In this document: positions 45,736 through 58,100 of the stretch, piece after piece
Layout of the letters: each line of letters begins with the position of its first letter
Numbering within the stretch: position 1 is the stretch's first letter
Assembly (NCBI GenBank): GCA_027625915.1
Contig: JANTQA010000033.1
Location: 9,052,001 to 9,116,000, forward strand
DNA from: Anaeramoeba flamelloides
Lineage: Eukaryota > Metamonada > Anaeramoebidae
Length of the DNA: 64,000 nucleotides
Reading direction: 5' to 3'
The notes under the pieces: generated by a model
What the model was told of the DNA's origin: nothing
Databases searched by the model: none
The model's input: the letters and a program-made list of their open reading frames with translations, nothing else
Program-made: the position numbers and the translations under genes

Positions 45736-47108
45736 GGGAGTAGCCACGGTAAAGGAAAATTTTTCACTTTTTTGCAATTCTAAAGAGGATCAGAAAATAA
45801 CATTTTTTACTTTGGTTGTAACTCATTGATTTTTATTATTTAAAGTACTTCATTCATTAGATTTTTTAAATTTTTTTTTCAAATTCTCAAAGAAATTGCC
45901 ACAATAGAATGTTGAGTTGAATTGCAAAAAATAGTGTTTTGAAAGTTGAATAACTTTTCTTTTATCCTTCTCTCAACATTCTATTGTGGCATTTAATTTT
46001 TTCATTTTTTATTTTTTCATCATTTTTGAGATTTTTTTAATCCTGACAAGATAAAGCAATTAGAAATATTTTTTTATTAGTGGCATTTGGGATTAATGGA
46101 TTTTGTTTAAAATGAACAACAACATTACAATTGAAAGAATCATAAAAGGAAACATAAATGGGACTTAAATAGCTAGAAGAATTCCAAAATTAGAATAATT
46201 AAGTCAAATTATTACTTATTAGGATTTTAAATCATTGCGTTTAGTGGAATTGGAGAGGTGAATATGATTATATGTTATCAAAGTTTAAAACACAAAATAG
46301 CCACAAGTTTTATTCAAAAAATCTGAAATTATCTTCTCCCAAAAAAAAAAAACTAAACCCCATTCCAAAAATTTGGACATATCAGAAAATCAAAAATAGG
46401 AAAACAAAAACTCAATTTATTATATTTTCCCAAACGTAATATAAAACCATATTTAAATAACATAGTATTAATGGTTTTTTAAGTAATCATTTTCATCCAA
46501 ATATAAGAAAACAATATAAAATAAAAAATCAAAACAAGTGTACCCAAAATAAGGAAACGAGCTGAAATGAAAGAGTTTGAACAAAAAATATATTGGTAGA
46601 TTTGTTAAAATTACACCAACAATGGTTGATCGATCAAATGATAAGATACCATGCACAGGTTGTATGTGGATTTTTCAATTTTTGAAACTCAACACTAACA
46701 TTCTATCAACCATCTATAAAAAAATTTTCAGATCTAACTAAACAGATTAAGTAACTGAAAAATTGGAAATGAAAACAAAAACAAAAAAGACAAAAAATGA
46801 AATAGTTTGTTGAATTAAAATTAATTTCGAATTGGATGTAAATCATGTTATTGTTATTTTTTCAACTGTTTAAAATGTGTCCAAATTAATTGAATTAAGT
46901 TTATTTTAATAAAAAAATAATAATAAAAAAAAACTATTCTATCAATATAATCTCAATTTTTTTATTGTTGAACATTACTAAAAAAAAAATATCAAATAAT
47001 TTTTTTAAAAAAATTTTTAGAGAATCTACGATCACACGCCACTAAAATAAAATGTTCTTATCTCATCTCTCTCAAATTTTTATCATGTATTATGGTGTAG
47101 CTACTCCC
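45736..47108 (+). mobile_element. Kolobok-like element, internally deleted copy
   Basis: TTAA flanks at 45732-45735 and 47109-47112; ends GGGAGTAGCCAC and GTAGCTACTCCC. The left 410 bases follow the first copy through the hairpin and the first 40 or so transposase codons. The sequence then jumps (near 46160) to the part matching about 42303 of the first copy, a deletion of about 1.27 kb. The right end is again matched (AGAATCTACGATCACACGCC). A repeat A copy (46356-46880) sits inside the right part. This is a typical non-autonomous derivative. Confidence 0.85.
46356..46880 (+). repeat. interspersed repeat A, copy 4 (nested)
   Basis: Starts AAACCCCATTCCAAAAATTT and has the central TTGATCGATCAAATGAT. 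It aligns closely with the reverse complement of 48555-49075 and more distantly with 56916-57425. The first Kolobok copy lacks it at the corresponding point, so it entered the derivative after the two copies separated. Confidence 0.75.
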
Positions 47109-48554
47109 TTAAAACAAATAGTATTGTTACTTTTCAAAATATTTTTTTTTTCTTATTTAATAATTTCTATCAAAAAAAAAAATCCTATTTTTTGAAATAC
47201 ATTTTAAAATATACACAATCATTATATTTTTATTTACAATTTCAATAAATAATAAAGCTTTTTTGCAAATACGAAAACAAATATTTCTAAAAATTACTAA
47301 TAAAACAGCTTAAAGCTGGAATAGAATTTTTAGATGAATATTTTTTTTTTATACTATTTAACCCTTTCCCCCTTTTTAAAAAAGGCTTTAATACTAAACT
47401 TTTCGACATTTTTAGGTTTTTTTCGTTAATTATAATTTTTATATCATCTTTTTTTAATTTTTTTTTTCAATCTTATTTTGGTATAGCACACATGTTAACA
47501 TGATGTCTCTATTTTTAAGTTTTCGATTTACTGTTGCGAAATAAGTGTTTGGCCCTTAATCTTGAAAAGAGACAATTTTGAATTGACTCAATTTGAAGAA
47601 TTCTAATTCAAAGAATGTTTTATAATTGTATATTTAGAGTTTTCATTATGAAAAATGTTTTTTATCGTATCTTCAAAGGTATCTGCTGTAATAAAACAAT
47701 TGTATTTATTTTTTTTTTATTTTTTTTTTGGTCAAAGGGTAACCGTTGTATTGTGTGAATTTTAAGTTTAAGTGTTTGAATAGATATTCTAAGAAAAAAT
47801 TTATTTTGGAAATTTCCAAATTGATATCAGTTTGGCTTTTTTTAAGTTTTTAATTTTGAAATTTTTTTTGAAAAGTAATTCATTTTCAAATTTTTAATTG
47901 CAAGATCTATAGTGACGATGTAAAAACATATTATTTTAAAGTTATTGATATATGTGAAAATGTTTTCGAAAAATCATATTGATTTCTATTGGAATTTTTT
48001 TTTGTGGATCTTCAATTGAAGATTAAATTGAGCTTAGTTGTTTTTATCTTCGATTTCCAAATAGCTTTTTATTTTTTCAATTTTTAAGAAAACACACTAA
48101 TTGATTAGATTTACTTATTACAAATATAAATTTGATAAGGATTTTTATTATTCATCCCATTTCTCATTTATTTACAATATAGTATTTTCAATAACCAATT
48201 GATATTTTGACCTTTTTTATCCATCGTTTTCGAAAAAAATTTATATTTCTTCTATAATAGTATTATTATCTTAAAAACTCTCTAAAAATAGAAAAAACAA
48301 TATTTATCCGTTTTTATCAAACAATTCTTAAAAATATAATTAAATAAAAAATAAAAATTATGATAATATTTTATAAATCAATTTTTTTGTTTTTTTTGTT
48401 GGACAAAATAAAAGATTGAACCTTTAATTAAATGAGGTATTTATTTTTAAAGATAATTCTGATAGAAAAGAAATACTGCTTTTATTGTATAATGATATAA
48501 GAATAAATAGTTATATAATTATTTTTCAAATTATGAAAATAAATTCCAAAAATT

Positions 48555-49075
48555 TTTAAACAATTTAAACAGTGAAAAGAACAGCAATTCCACAGCTATA
48601 TATTCAATTTGGAAATAATTTTGATTTTTAAAAACAGTATTTTTTATGGTCTTGTTTGTTTTGGTTTTCAGAACATTTTGCCCAGTTACCTAATCTGTTT
48701 CCTTAGATCTGTGAATTATTTTTCAATGGTTGATAGAAGGCTAGTTTGGAGTCTGTAAATAGAAAAATCAGATACAATTAAATGATAGATAACTAATCAT
48801 TTGATCGATCAATAATTGTTGGTAAAATTTCAACAAATTTACCAATTCATTTTTTTTTTTGAGCCTGTTTATTCATTTTTGATACATCATATTTTTATCT
48901 TTTGGTTTTGATATTTTTTTGACTTTATTTAAAAAAAAAAGGATTAATTATAAAAAAAATAATAAAACTGTTTCTGAAATTTTGATTTAAATTAAGTTTG
49001 GTAAAATTTAATAAATTCGGAGTTTTTTTACCTATTTTTGATTTTGGGTGAGTCTAAATTTTTGGATTGTGGTTT
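48555..49075 (-). repeat. interspersed repeat A, copy 5 (reversed)
   Basis: On the minus strand it begins AAACCACAATCCAAAAATTT and has TTGATCGATCAAATGATTAG at its centre. It matches copy 4 over its whole length, including ACAGATCTAA and AACAGATTA segments to the right of centre. Confidence 0.75.
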
Positions 49076-50269
49076 ATTTATGAGTTGGGGTTTTTTAATA
49101 GATTTTTTCCCTGTTTTTCCTGTGTATTTAGGAATATTTTGAGAACCTAAAAGTAGAGAAGAAGTACAATAAACAACAAGTTGTTACAATTTAGTGTGGG
49201 TCGCATTAAAGAAGACTATATATAATGTAACTTTAACATTTCTGTATATACACTTATTTTGAACTGGTATTTATTTATTGTGAATACTAGAATAATGTAT
49301 TGTAATGGAATCAATTTCTACCAAGTTAGGAATTTCTTAAACAGGCAATACAAAAGTAACAATCAAGATATATAATTAGTATTAACATAAATAAAAAACG
49401 ATAACATTTAAACAATAGGGGATGTAAAACAATATTATTAAGTCTTCTATTTTTTTTTCTTTTTATTATATTTTCTTTTATTTCTTGTTTTTTTTTCTTT
49501 TGTTTTTCTTTATCCACAAACCTTAAATATCCGTGTTTTAAGAAAAGATATTCTACAAGGTATTATATTATCTATATTTTATCTCGGATAATAAAACTCT
49601 GAAAATTTTTAGTTTTACGGAAAGTTATGATAATTTTCTTGATTCATCTTTTTTGTTTAACAATAGTAAATTAATAATCGGATAATTAAAATGTGTTAAA
49701 ACGATCATTAGAGTCTTTGAAATTACCTTTTGTGATCAAGGTATTTTTTTGTCTATTTTTTGAAAACTGATACAGTCAGGACTTCTTTTTATACATAAAT
49801 TTGAACAGAAGTTAAGGAAAAAAAAAATCTCAAATTAAGGAATTTTTTTAGGATTTTTTTTAATCAAATTATTTTTCTATAAACAGAATTTTGTACCTTT
49901 ATTTGTAAATTTTTTTGAATATTTATTTTTGTTCAAAGTCAGTACATTAAAAGTGAAGTTGTTTGGAATAACTACAAAAAATATTACTATAATATTTTTA
50001 AATAAAAAGAATTAGCAACCAAATAAAATAGAATAAAAAGTTTATTTGTTTATTTTATTTTTTTATTGAAGAAATGTAAATAATACTATGGAGAATCTAA
50101 CTCTGATATTTTCCTTCAGAAATATCAATATTAAAATTCTAGATTTTCCATTATTCACCATAAAAATAATTTCATTTTTTTTTTCGATAAAAAAATAAAG
50201 TTATGTAGATTTTTTCAATTAAATTTTATTTTAAAATATTGATCTATCTTTTTTAACATTAAGTAAATA

Positions 50270-50283
50270 CCCCCCCCCCCCCC
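50270..50283 (+). repeat. run of 14 C
   Basis: Homopolymer of 14 C, equal in length to the G run at 14410-14423 on the opposite strand. On the G strand it is followed by TATTTAC. Confidence 0.8.
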
Positions 50284-50614
50284 AGAAAAAAAATATTTCG
50301 ATTATTTTCATTTATTGATTTTATAAACTTAAAAGTCAAAATTTTATTTAATTTTTATTGATTAAATATCAATATCTATATAAGTAATGAGTAAATGAGC
50401 TGAATTTTAGAATGGTTGGGCATGATTGATAACTTAAATATCTTTGGGTTTTAAATATCGAGTTTTGATATTTTATTATTGTGGAAAATTTTAAAGATAT
50501 TCCAAATACTTGTGATTAATAATTTATGAATAGAATATTTATAGCTTTTTTTTTTTTTTTTATTCATTTATTTCTTAAATTAAATAAAATCTAACTAAAA
50601 GTGTCGTCAAGTGC

Positions 50615-50768
50615 CTAGCTTTTTTTTAATTTAAGAAATAAAAAGAAAATTTTAGAAATTTTCTTTATATTTCTCAAATTAAAAAAAAGCTAGCAGCGGT
50701 TTTCCAGAATTCAAAAGAATCGAGTAAAATCTTTGATTTAAATCAATTCTTTTAAATTTTGGAAAAGC
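50615..50768. repeat. two adjacent hairpins, including repeat F copy 3
   Basis: The first hairpin (50615-50693) has ends CTAGCTTTTTTTTAATTTAA and its inverse AAATTAAAAAAAAGCTAG. The second (50701-50768) has TTTCCAGAATTCAAAAGAAT and a return arm ATTCTTTTAAATTTTGGAAA. The second matches the hairpins at 20287 and 27099. Confidence 0.7.
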
Positions 50769-50807
50769 TAACAATACTCCCATCTTCTTTTGTTCAGCAA
50801 CTCATTA

Positions 50808-51003
50808 CAGTCAGTTCCACTTTTAAGACACAAACTTACAACGAAATTTAAGGCACAATAAAAATTCTAAATTAAGGCACAAAATTCAGATTCTAGTAAA
50901 ATAAATTGTAAAAAAATAAATTCCAAATTTTGTGCCTTAATTTGAGATTTTTCTGTGCCTTAAATTTCGTTGAAAGTTTGTGCCTTAAAAGTGGAACTGA
51001 CTG
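50808..51003. mobile_element. Tc1/mariner-like MITE
   Basis: A 196-bp near-palindrome flanked by TA at 50806-50807 and 51004-51005. Ends are CAGTCAGTTCCACTTTTAAG and its inverse CTTAAAAGTGGAACTGACTG. The inverted arms run about 80 bases with only a handful of differences. TA flanks and CAGT-type ends are typical for Tc1/mariner. Arms this alike suggest a fairly recent element or arm-to-arm conversion. A related half is at about 49766-49850. Confidence 0.85.
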
Positions 51004-51399
51004 TATATGTGTACTTATATATTTCAATTTTTAGTTCAATTAAATTTTTTGAATACCATTTGATTTTATTGTTAATTCTTTGATTCCATTTTATTAATTT
51101 TTCTAACTAGGAAAGAGATAATTTTATAAAATATACCTTTGAATTTTATTTGTTATTGACTGAAATTACCATATTTTCAATTTTAAATTCTGTTTTGTAA
51201 ATGAGAATTGGTTTATTTCTGTTTCTTTTCAGTATCTATTGCACAAGATGAATTAATCCAAGAATTGGAATAATTTCAAGTTTTTATTTCAAAATTATAA
51301 TTTTCATACCTATATTTTAATTGTCTTGATATTAAAGCTCTCAATAAAATAAAATTCTAAATTATTTGTAAGTAAATTATTATTCAAGAATCATTCACA

Positions 51400-51680
51400 G
51401 TCATTATGAGTTTCTTTTGATTTTTATAATTGTAAACTTTATTTGATGAATTTTTTTTTATCTAAATAAATACCTAAATATTTAATTTTCATTAAATATC
51501 TTGTTGTTGAACTTTTTTGTCTTTATATAATTTCAAATCAGATAAATAATTATTTCTATCAAATTTAATTTTTCATTTGATTGGTTATTATTAACCTTTT
51601 ATAATTAAAATTAAATCATCCGCAAATATTTGTCAAAACGTTTATTTTTGAATAAACATCTATTTAACAAGTCATAAAAA
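51400..51680 (-). mobile_element. remnant of a LINE reverse transcriptase
   Basis: On the minus strand, 51629-51594 reads IFADDLILIIKG, in which FADD is the catalytic box of non-LTR reverse transcriptases. Further on, about 51492-51455 reads KIKYLGIYLDKK, the motif that follows in the same domain; the better preserved LINE at 58362-59451 has ILYLGIWLDK there. Stops and frame changes lie between the two, so it is old and broken. Limits are approximate. Confidence 0.75.
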
Positions 51681-52172
51681 GATATATGCTCAAAATTTTT
51701 TTAACAAGTTTTTTATAATTGTATTTATTTGAAAAAACAAAAAAAAAAAAAACAAAAAACAATTACTACTAGACTACTAAAGTAAAATTGAAATATATAA
51801 AAAAATAAATAGAAACACAATTATCAAAATTCTTCAATAGTTCTTTTAAGAATAGAAATAATATTAAAAAGGAATTGAAAATGACAAAAATACGATTTTA
51901 AATGTGATTGATTCTTTTTTTTTTTTGATTTATCTTAAGAATATTTTTGTAGTAAAAAAAAAAAAACAAATAAAAATTATAAAGTATCTTTGGTAAACGA
52001 TAATATAAAACGAAAAAATAAAAAAAAAATTAAAAAAAAAGAACTTTTGAATATATAAAAATAAATATTTTACTCGTAGAAAATAAGAAAATTCTTGCAT
52101 AAAAACAAAACCCATAGCAAGAGGACAACGTTCCCTCCCCCCCCAAAAAAAAAAAAAAAAAAAAAAAAATAA

Positions 52173-55100
52173 TTAGTTTTCAAAACCATGTATTATCTGT
52201 TCAAGTACCTCTCTAGCCTCAGAAAATTGGCCCTCTTCCAGACCTTCCCCAACATACCAATGAACATAAGCACGTTTTCTGTATAATGTATCAAAATTAG
52301 TAGCAATATTTTCAAAAGTTGATTTTAATGATGTAGAATTAGATGCCATTGTTATACATTTATCAAATGGATCGAAAATATCGGAAGAAATGTTTGGAAT
52401 TGAATTTGTAATTAATCCACTTTTAAATGTTTCAAAATCAGATGCAAAATTAAGGTTTTTCATTGACTTGATTAACTCTAATGATGTGTTCATTTCCTTT
52501 TCAGATATATTTCCTCTATAATATAAATTCATTTTTGAAATTTTCTCGTTTTTTAGACTGCAAGATTTTAAATAATTTTTCATTTCGAATAATGAGTTTG
52601 TAAGGTCACTAATATCCTTTCCCTTCTCCTTCTCCTTTTCCTTCTCCTTCTCATTCTCCTTTTCCTTTTCAATTTCCTTTTCAATTTCCTTTTCTGGGTT
52701 TATATTAGATAAAGGTGAAAAGGAAATTAAGGGATATTTTTTTTGATTAATTGCCAAACTTTTTTTTAACTCTTCCATTGTTTTTGTAGGGTTTAGGCTG
52801 GAATTAGACTGGTACGGGCATGTTATGCTATGAGCAGCCCTTGCAATGATTTGATTGATTGTATCATAATTTGGGTTTTCCACATATAATTGATCGTTGC
52901 AAATTTTAAACAATTTTTGATTATCAAAAACAAAACTAAGATCAGAAAATTTATCTAAAAAATACAACGCCAGTGTTGAATTATATGGCTCAACAGTAGT
53001 TGTTGAAAAGGTTTCAGATGGAATAATACTGAAAGTATTCTATATGATATTTTATTAAAAATGTATATATATATATATATATATATAAATATACGGAATT
53101 TATTAGGTTTATTATTAAAAGGATTGATATTGAATTTAATATTTTTTTTTTTATAAATTTATTGAAAAGTTTTTGGCAAAAAATGTTTTTTTTCAATCTA
53201 TAATTTCGATAAATTGTTATCCTTCATCAATTTTTTATTTTTTATTTTTTATTTTCAGTTACTTGAGCTTCATGGATTTCTGAAGTTTATTTATCAGAAA
53301 TAGAAAAATAAAAGAGTTTTTTTTTTTCATAAACAATTTATTTCATACAAAAAAAAAATCATTAAAGGACAAATTAAAGTATTTAAAGAAAGTGACCCCA
53401 GACCAACCATTTTTTCCTGTTTATCTTTTGAATTTTGTGAGAATTTGTGGCCAATGGTCAAGACCAAAAAAGCAAAGAGGTTCAGTAATTATTGTACTGA
53501 AGTTATGATTGGTTTGGAATCCCAATTACTAATTGGGATTCAAACACTTAAAACCGAAGAAAAGGAGGACACTAAGGAAGATTTGGAAAACAGTGTCTGT
53601 TAAAATTTATTAAAAAAACCGGTTGCTGATGTTGGTATTGAAGAAATAATATGCGATGAAGACAAATCCATTCGAAAAACAATTTGGTCTTTGAGAGAGG
53701 GTTCAAATTTCAACCAGTGTTTTACATAAAGGTACTAAAATAAAAAAACTTTAAAAAATTTTGTTGAAAAAAAAAAATAAAGAAAGATCATCACTTGCTA
53801 CTTTAAATTGGAACTATCGGAAGTTAAATAAAAAAAAAAATTATCAGATTCACCCAACACTTGTAAAAGAATTAATGAACAGAATTCTTTTTACCGAGTC
53901 AACATATAATTTTTATCATTTGAATAGTTTTTTTCTTTATCAATTTCTTCTTCTTTTTCTTTTTTTACGTTTTGTGGTCCCAATTACTAATTGGAATTCC
54001 AAACCAATCATAACTGCAGTACAATAATTACTGAACCTCTTTACTTTTGTGGTTCTTAATACAAAAAAAAAAATTCTTCAAAAGCAAAAAATAAAAAATG
54101 TCGGTACACCCATACCGATTTAAATACTTTAATTTCCCCTTTACGGCTAATTTAATCATCAAGACTTTAAGAAAAAGTAATAATATTATAACTCTAAAAA
54201 GCGATTTTTGTGATTAAAATTGGAATTTTAGATATAAAAAATAGTTTTAAAAATGAGCATATATGATGTCAAATGAAAAATAAAAAAAGTATTAATAGTT
54301 TTTCTTGAGAATAATGAAAAATTAAAAAATTAAAATTGAAAAAAAAATTTTTAAACTGTTTATATAAAAAAAAATACAGCTTTTGTAGCATACTTAAAGT
54401 TAGCTGCAATCCTACTGAGAGTAGTATAAAATTATTTCAATAATATGTGAAAAGAGTACAAAAGGCAGATTTTTCATAAGTATTATTTCCAAAAATTTCT
54501 TAAGATTATCAATTCCGCTTTATAAATAATTGTATTCTTTCTTTTAAGAATACATTTATTAAACAAATTTATTTTTGTAATTTTTATAATTCTGATCAAA
54601 CTCAATTTTTTTTGTTATTTTTAAGTAATGAGGCAATCTTTAGTTAAAATCTTTTTCATTCAAATGGGTCCAGTTTTATGAAGAAATAGAACATATTGTA
54701 TGATTTTAATTCCGTATTCTTCTGATTATAAATTTTCAATTTTTCGATCAAAATCCTTTTTTCTCATTTTATTTTTTGCTTTTATTTTTTTTTCTTTTTT
54801 CTTTTCTTTTTTATTTCTTTTTAAAAATTTAATTTGAAAAAAAAAATGTTTGAAAACTCCAAATTAACATTAAGAAAAGTGAGGCTTTGTATTTTCTTTT
54901 AAAATTCATACACCTACAATTAAAAAATCTTATTGTCAACAATTTTAATTTCATAAGAGAAATTGAGAAATTTTATATGGGAAGTTCCAATTAAAGCGTA
55001 CCAAAAATTTTTTAGTGATTATTTTTTTTTTTTGAAATTTATGGTTTGTTCAGGTATTTCATTTATTATTATCGACTCTAATACGAAGATTATTATTTCT

Positions 55101-58100
55101 CTTATTTCTAAATAATCGTAGTTTGGTTGATTCTTAAAAAAAAAGGTAAATTATTTATTTTTGGCCTGGTATTTTTGAGTGGAATGAAGTGTATTAAAAA
55201 AATTACAGAAATAAAAAAATTTTAATCGAATTAGTCTTTTAAAGAAAAATTGAAAAAAATGTTTATAAATTATGTTTATTCAAAGTGATCCGGCCGTAAT
55301 GAATGAACCAAATGTGTTTAAATCAATAGAAAATAATTGTTTTTTTCATTTTTTTACTTTTGACTTTTTTACAATCAAAAGAGTCATTAAATCAGAGACG
55401 CTATATTTATTTATCGAGATTTTGACAATATCTTTTTTAATTCATAATAATGTTTCAAAATTCTGGATTATGTTTTGAAAATGGCGATTATTTCTACCAA
55501 ATCGTGATATTACATAAAATTAAAATAATATCACAAATCTCGATATTCTATAGAATCTCGATAATATAAAATCATGATAATTGTCTAAAAATAGTGATAA
55601 ATGTCCAAATATCGTGATTAAAAAAAAAAAGCGTAATATAATTGTTGATTACTTTGGTGTTAATTCAACAATATTTTGAAAAAGAAAACTTTTGTTTGAT
55701 CAAAAAACAGATCTTAGGTAAAAAAAAGTTATTCATTTTAAAAAACAACAAAAAAGATACTTGATTCAATCGAGGATCAGATCAAAAGTTTTCATTGTAT
55801 TTGATTTTGATTTGGTCGACAGATTGATCGATCCTTTTAGATCAACAACAATAAGAACTAAAGAGAAATAAATATTTTCTCTGTCAAAACTGGTTTTGTA
55901 AATTGTTTTGAATAAAAGAGCTTCTAAAACAAGCAACCCTTCAACGTTTTCTTTAAAGAATGTGTTCTTAGGTGAAAACATTTTCAATATTCTCAGAAAG
56001 CTTGAAAGGAGTTGGATAACTTTTCAAAAACTTTCTCAATACCCAATAAACATTATCACTAATTATTAAATTTGTTTGGATAATTTGTTTTCTTCTTGTG
56101 ATTCTTCTTCTTTTCATATATTTTTATTGTACAGAAAACACAACTAGAGCTTAGATGTTTTTTGTTTAATCGATCACCAATAAGAAGGAAGCATGCCTCT
56201 TTCTTCTTTTTGGTTATTTAACTTTGAATTTAATAACCCAATTTTAAAAAAAACATACCTATTTTATATCCAAGTACATCTTCAAAATGCATTATTATTT
56301 GTTTGATCATAAAATTTGTTTGAAGATTTTAATATTTTGTCAAAAAAAAATAAATCAAAAGAAAAAATTTTCAACTCTAAAAACAATCTCATTCCGTTTA
56401 TAAAAGTGTTTCTGTCTTTCAAAACTTTCAAATACTTGAAGAAAATTCACAGACATTTCAAACACTTTCCAACACCTTTTAAAGACAAAAAGCGTTATAA
56501 AAGTCTCAAAGCATTGTAAAAGTCACAAGATTTTTTTTTGGTGTCAAAAAAATAATTTTTCATTTTATCGCGATAATTTTGAATACTATTTGTTGCAAAA
56601 TAAATGGAACAAAATTTTCATTCAGCTTTTCAAAAAAAAAAGATTTTATAAATCAATAAACATTTCAAATTTTTAATTCCGAAAAAAAGCTTAAAGTATT
56701 CGTTTCCCTTTGAGAAATTGGGGGTTTTGATGATTTTTTTTCATTCTTGCGATGTGATTTTTTTGGAAAGCTGAATGAAAATTTTGATCTCTTTATTTTG
56801 AAATTAACAGTATCGCGATAATGTGGAAAATCCTAATTTTATAATTTTTCGCGATAAAGTAGGATTAATCACGATTTTTTAATATTACCACGAATTAATT
56901 GTTGTTATTGTGATAATAAACCCCAATCCAAAAATTTTTAACACACCAAAATTCGATTTGTGAAAAAAAAAAAACTTATTTAATCAATTCAAGAAGATTT
57001 ACCAAATTAGAACCATTCACTAATTGAAATGTTAACACTTTTTTATAAATTACAATACCCACAAAACAATAAATAAATAATTATGAATACAAATAAATCA
57101 TGGGTGTCTTAAAAATTTTGGAGAGAGCAAAACAAAAAAATTGATTAGTAAATTTGCAAAAATTTTATTCGGAATATTGATCGATCAAAGGTTAGATACT
57201 ACCAACTAATTTTATTTGAATTATTCTATTTGGAACAACTCAACTTTAACATAATATCAATTGTTCAAAAAAATTTTGATCCAACAAAATAAATTACGTA
57301 ATTCAAACAATGAAATGAAAACAAAAACTAAAAGATGAAAAAATGATTTTCATATTTCACAAAAAACAAAATTATCTCCAATTTCAATGGAATTGTATTA
57401 TTGTGATTGTTTGGAACGTTTTAGCAGTGTGGAAAATTTTGAATTTTCGTTTATATGTTATCATCAAAACCTCGATTTATTGTTTTCAGATTTATTTTAA
57501 AATACATGGATCAAACAAATACCTTAGATTCATATGATCAAAAAAAAAACTTGTTATTCGATCAAAATTTGTTTATTTTTCTCAAATTGAGTCATTGTGG
57601 TATAATTAAAAAATTAAACTTGTTTTCTTCAAAAATCAAGCAAAAAATTACGCTTTTATTATTTTCTATTTTGAAAGTGTTGCATCCGACCTGCAATTTT
57701 AAAAAATTGATTTATGTTCAGCAGCAAATATAAAAACAAATACTATTTTTGTTGCGTTTGTATACTTGTATTTGAATTTTAAATGGGAAAAAAATTTTCA
57801 CTTCCCTTTTCCATCTTATTCTTTTTACTAAATTGAGTTTTCAAAGAAGTAAGTTGAGGGACTTGTAACTCTTACCCTATTTTTTTTACCAAAGGTAATA
57901 GAGTAATTATTTATATAAGGATACAATTAAACACAAAAAGAAACTTCATTTGTCAACTTTAGAGAAATGAATAATCATTTTTAGAAGATTTCATTTTTCT
58001 CAATGAAATTTTCAGTCAAAAAGATCTGATCCTTTTTTGTTGGGATTTTTAGATCAAATTAGAAAAAGAAAAATTTTGCAAAAAAATTTAATTTTGAAGA

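Larger units (their letters stand above)
47113..52172. other. 5-kb gene-free stretch rich in mobile relics
   Basis: No gene supported. It contains repeat A copy 5 (48555-49075), a half copy of a CAGTC-ended element near 49766-49850, a C14 run, paired hairpins (50615-50768), a mariner-like MITE (50808-51003) and a LINE remnant (about 51400-51680). The frame at about 51930-52115 is Phe-rich low complexity. Confidence 0.5.

Noticed and set aside
51930-52115. Minus-strand frame just downstream of the tubulin stop
   Set aside because: The product is Phe/Ile/Tyr-rich from poly-A and poly-T runs.
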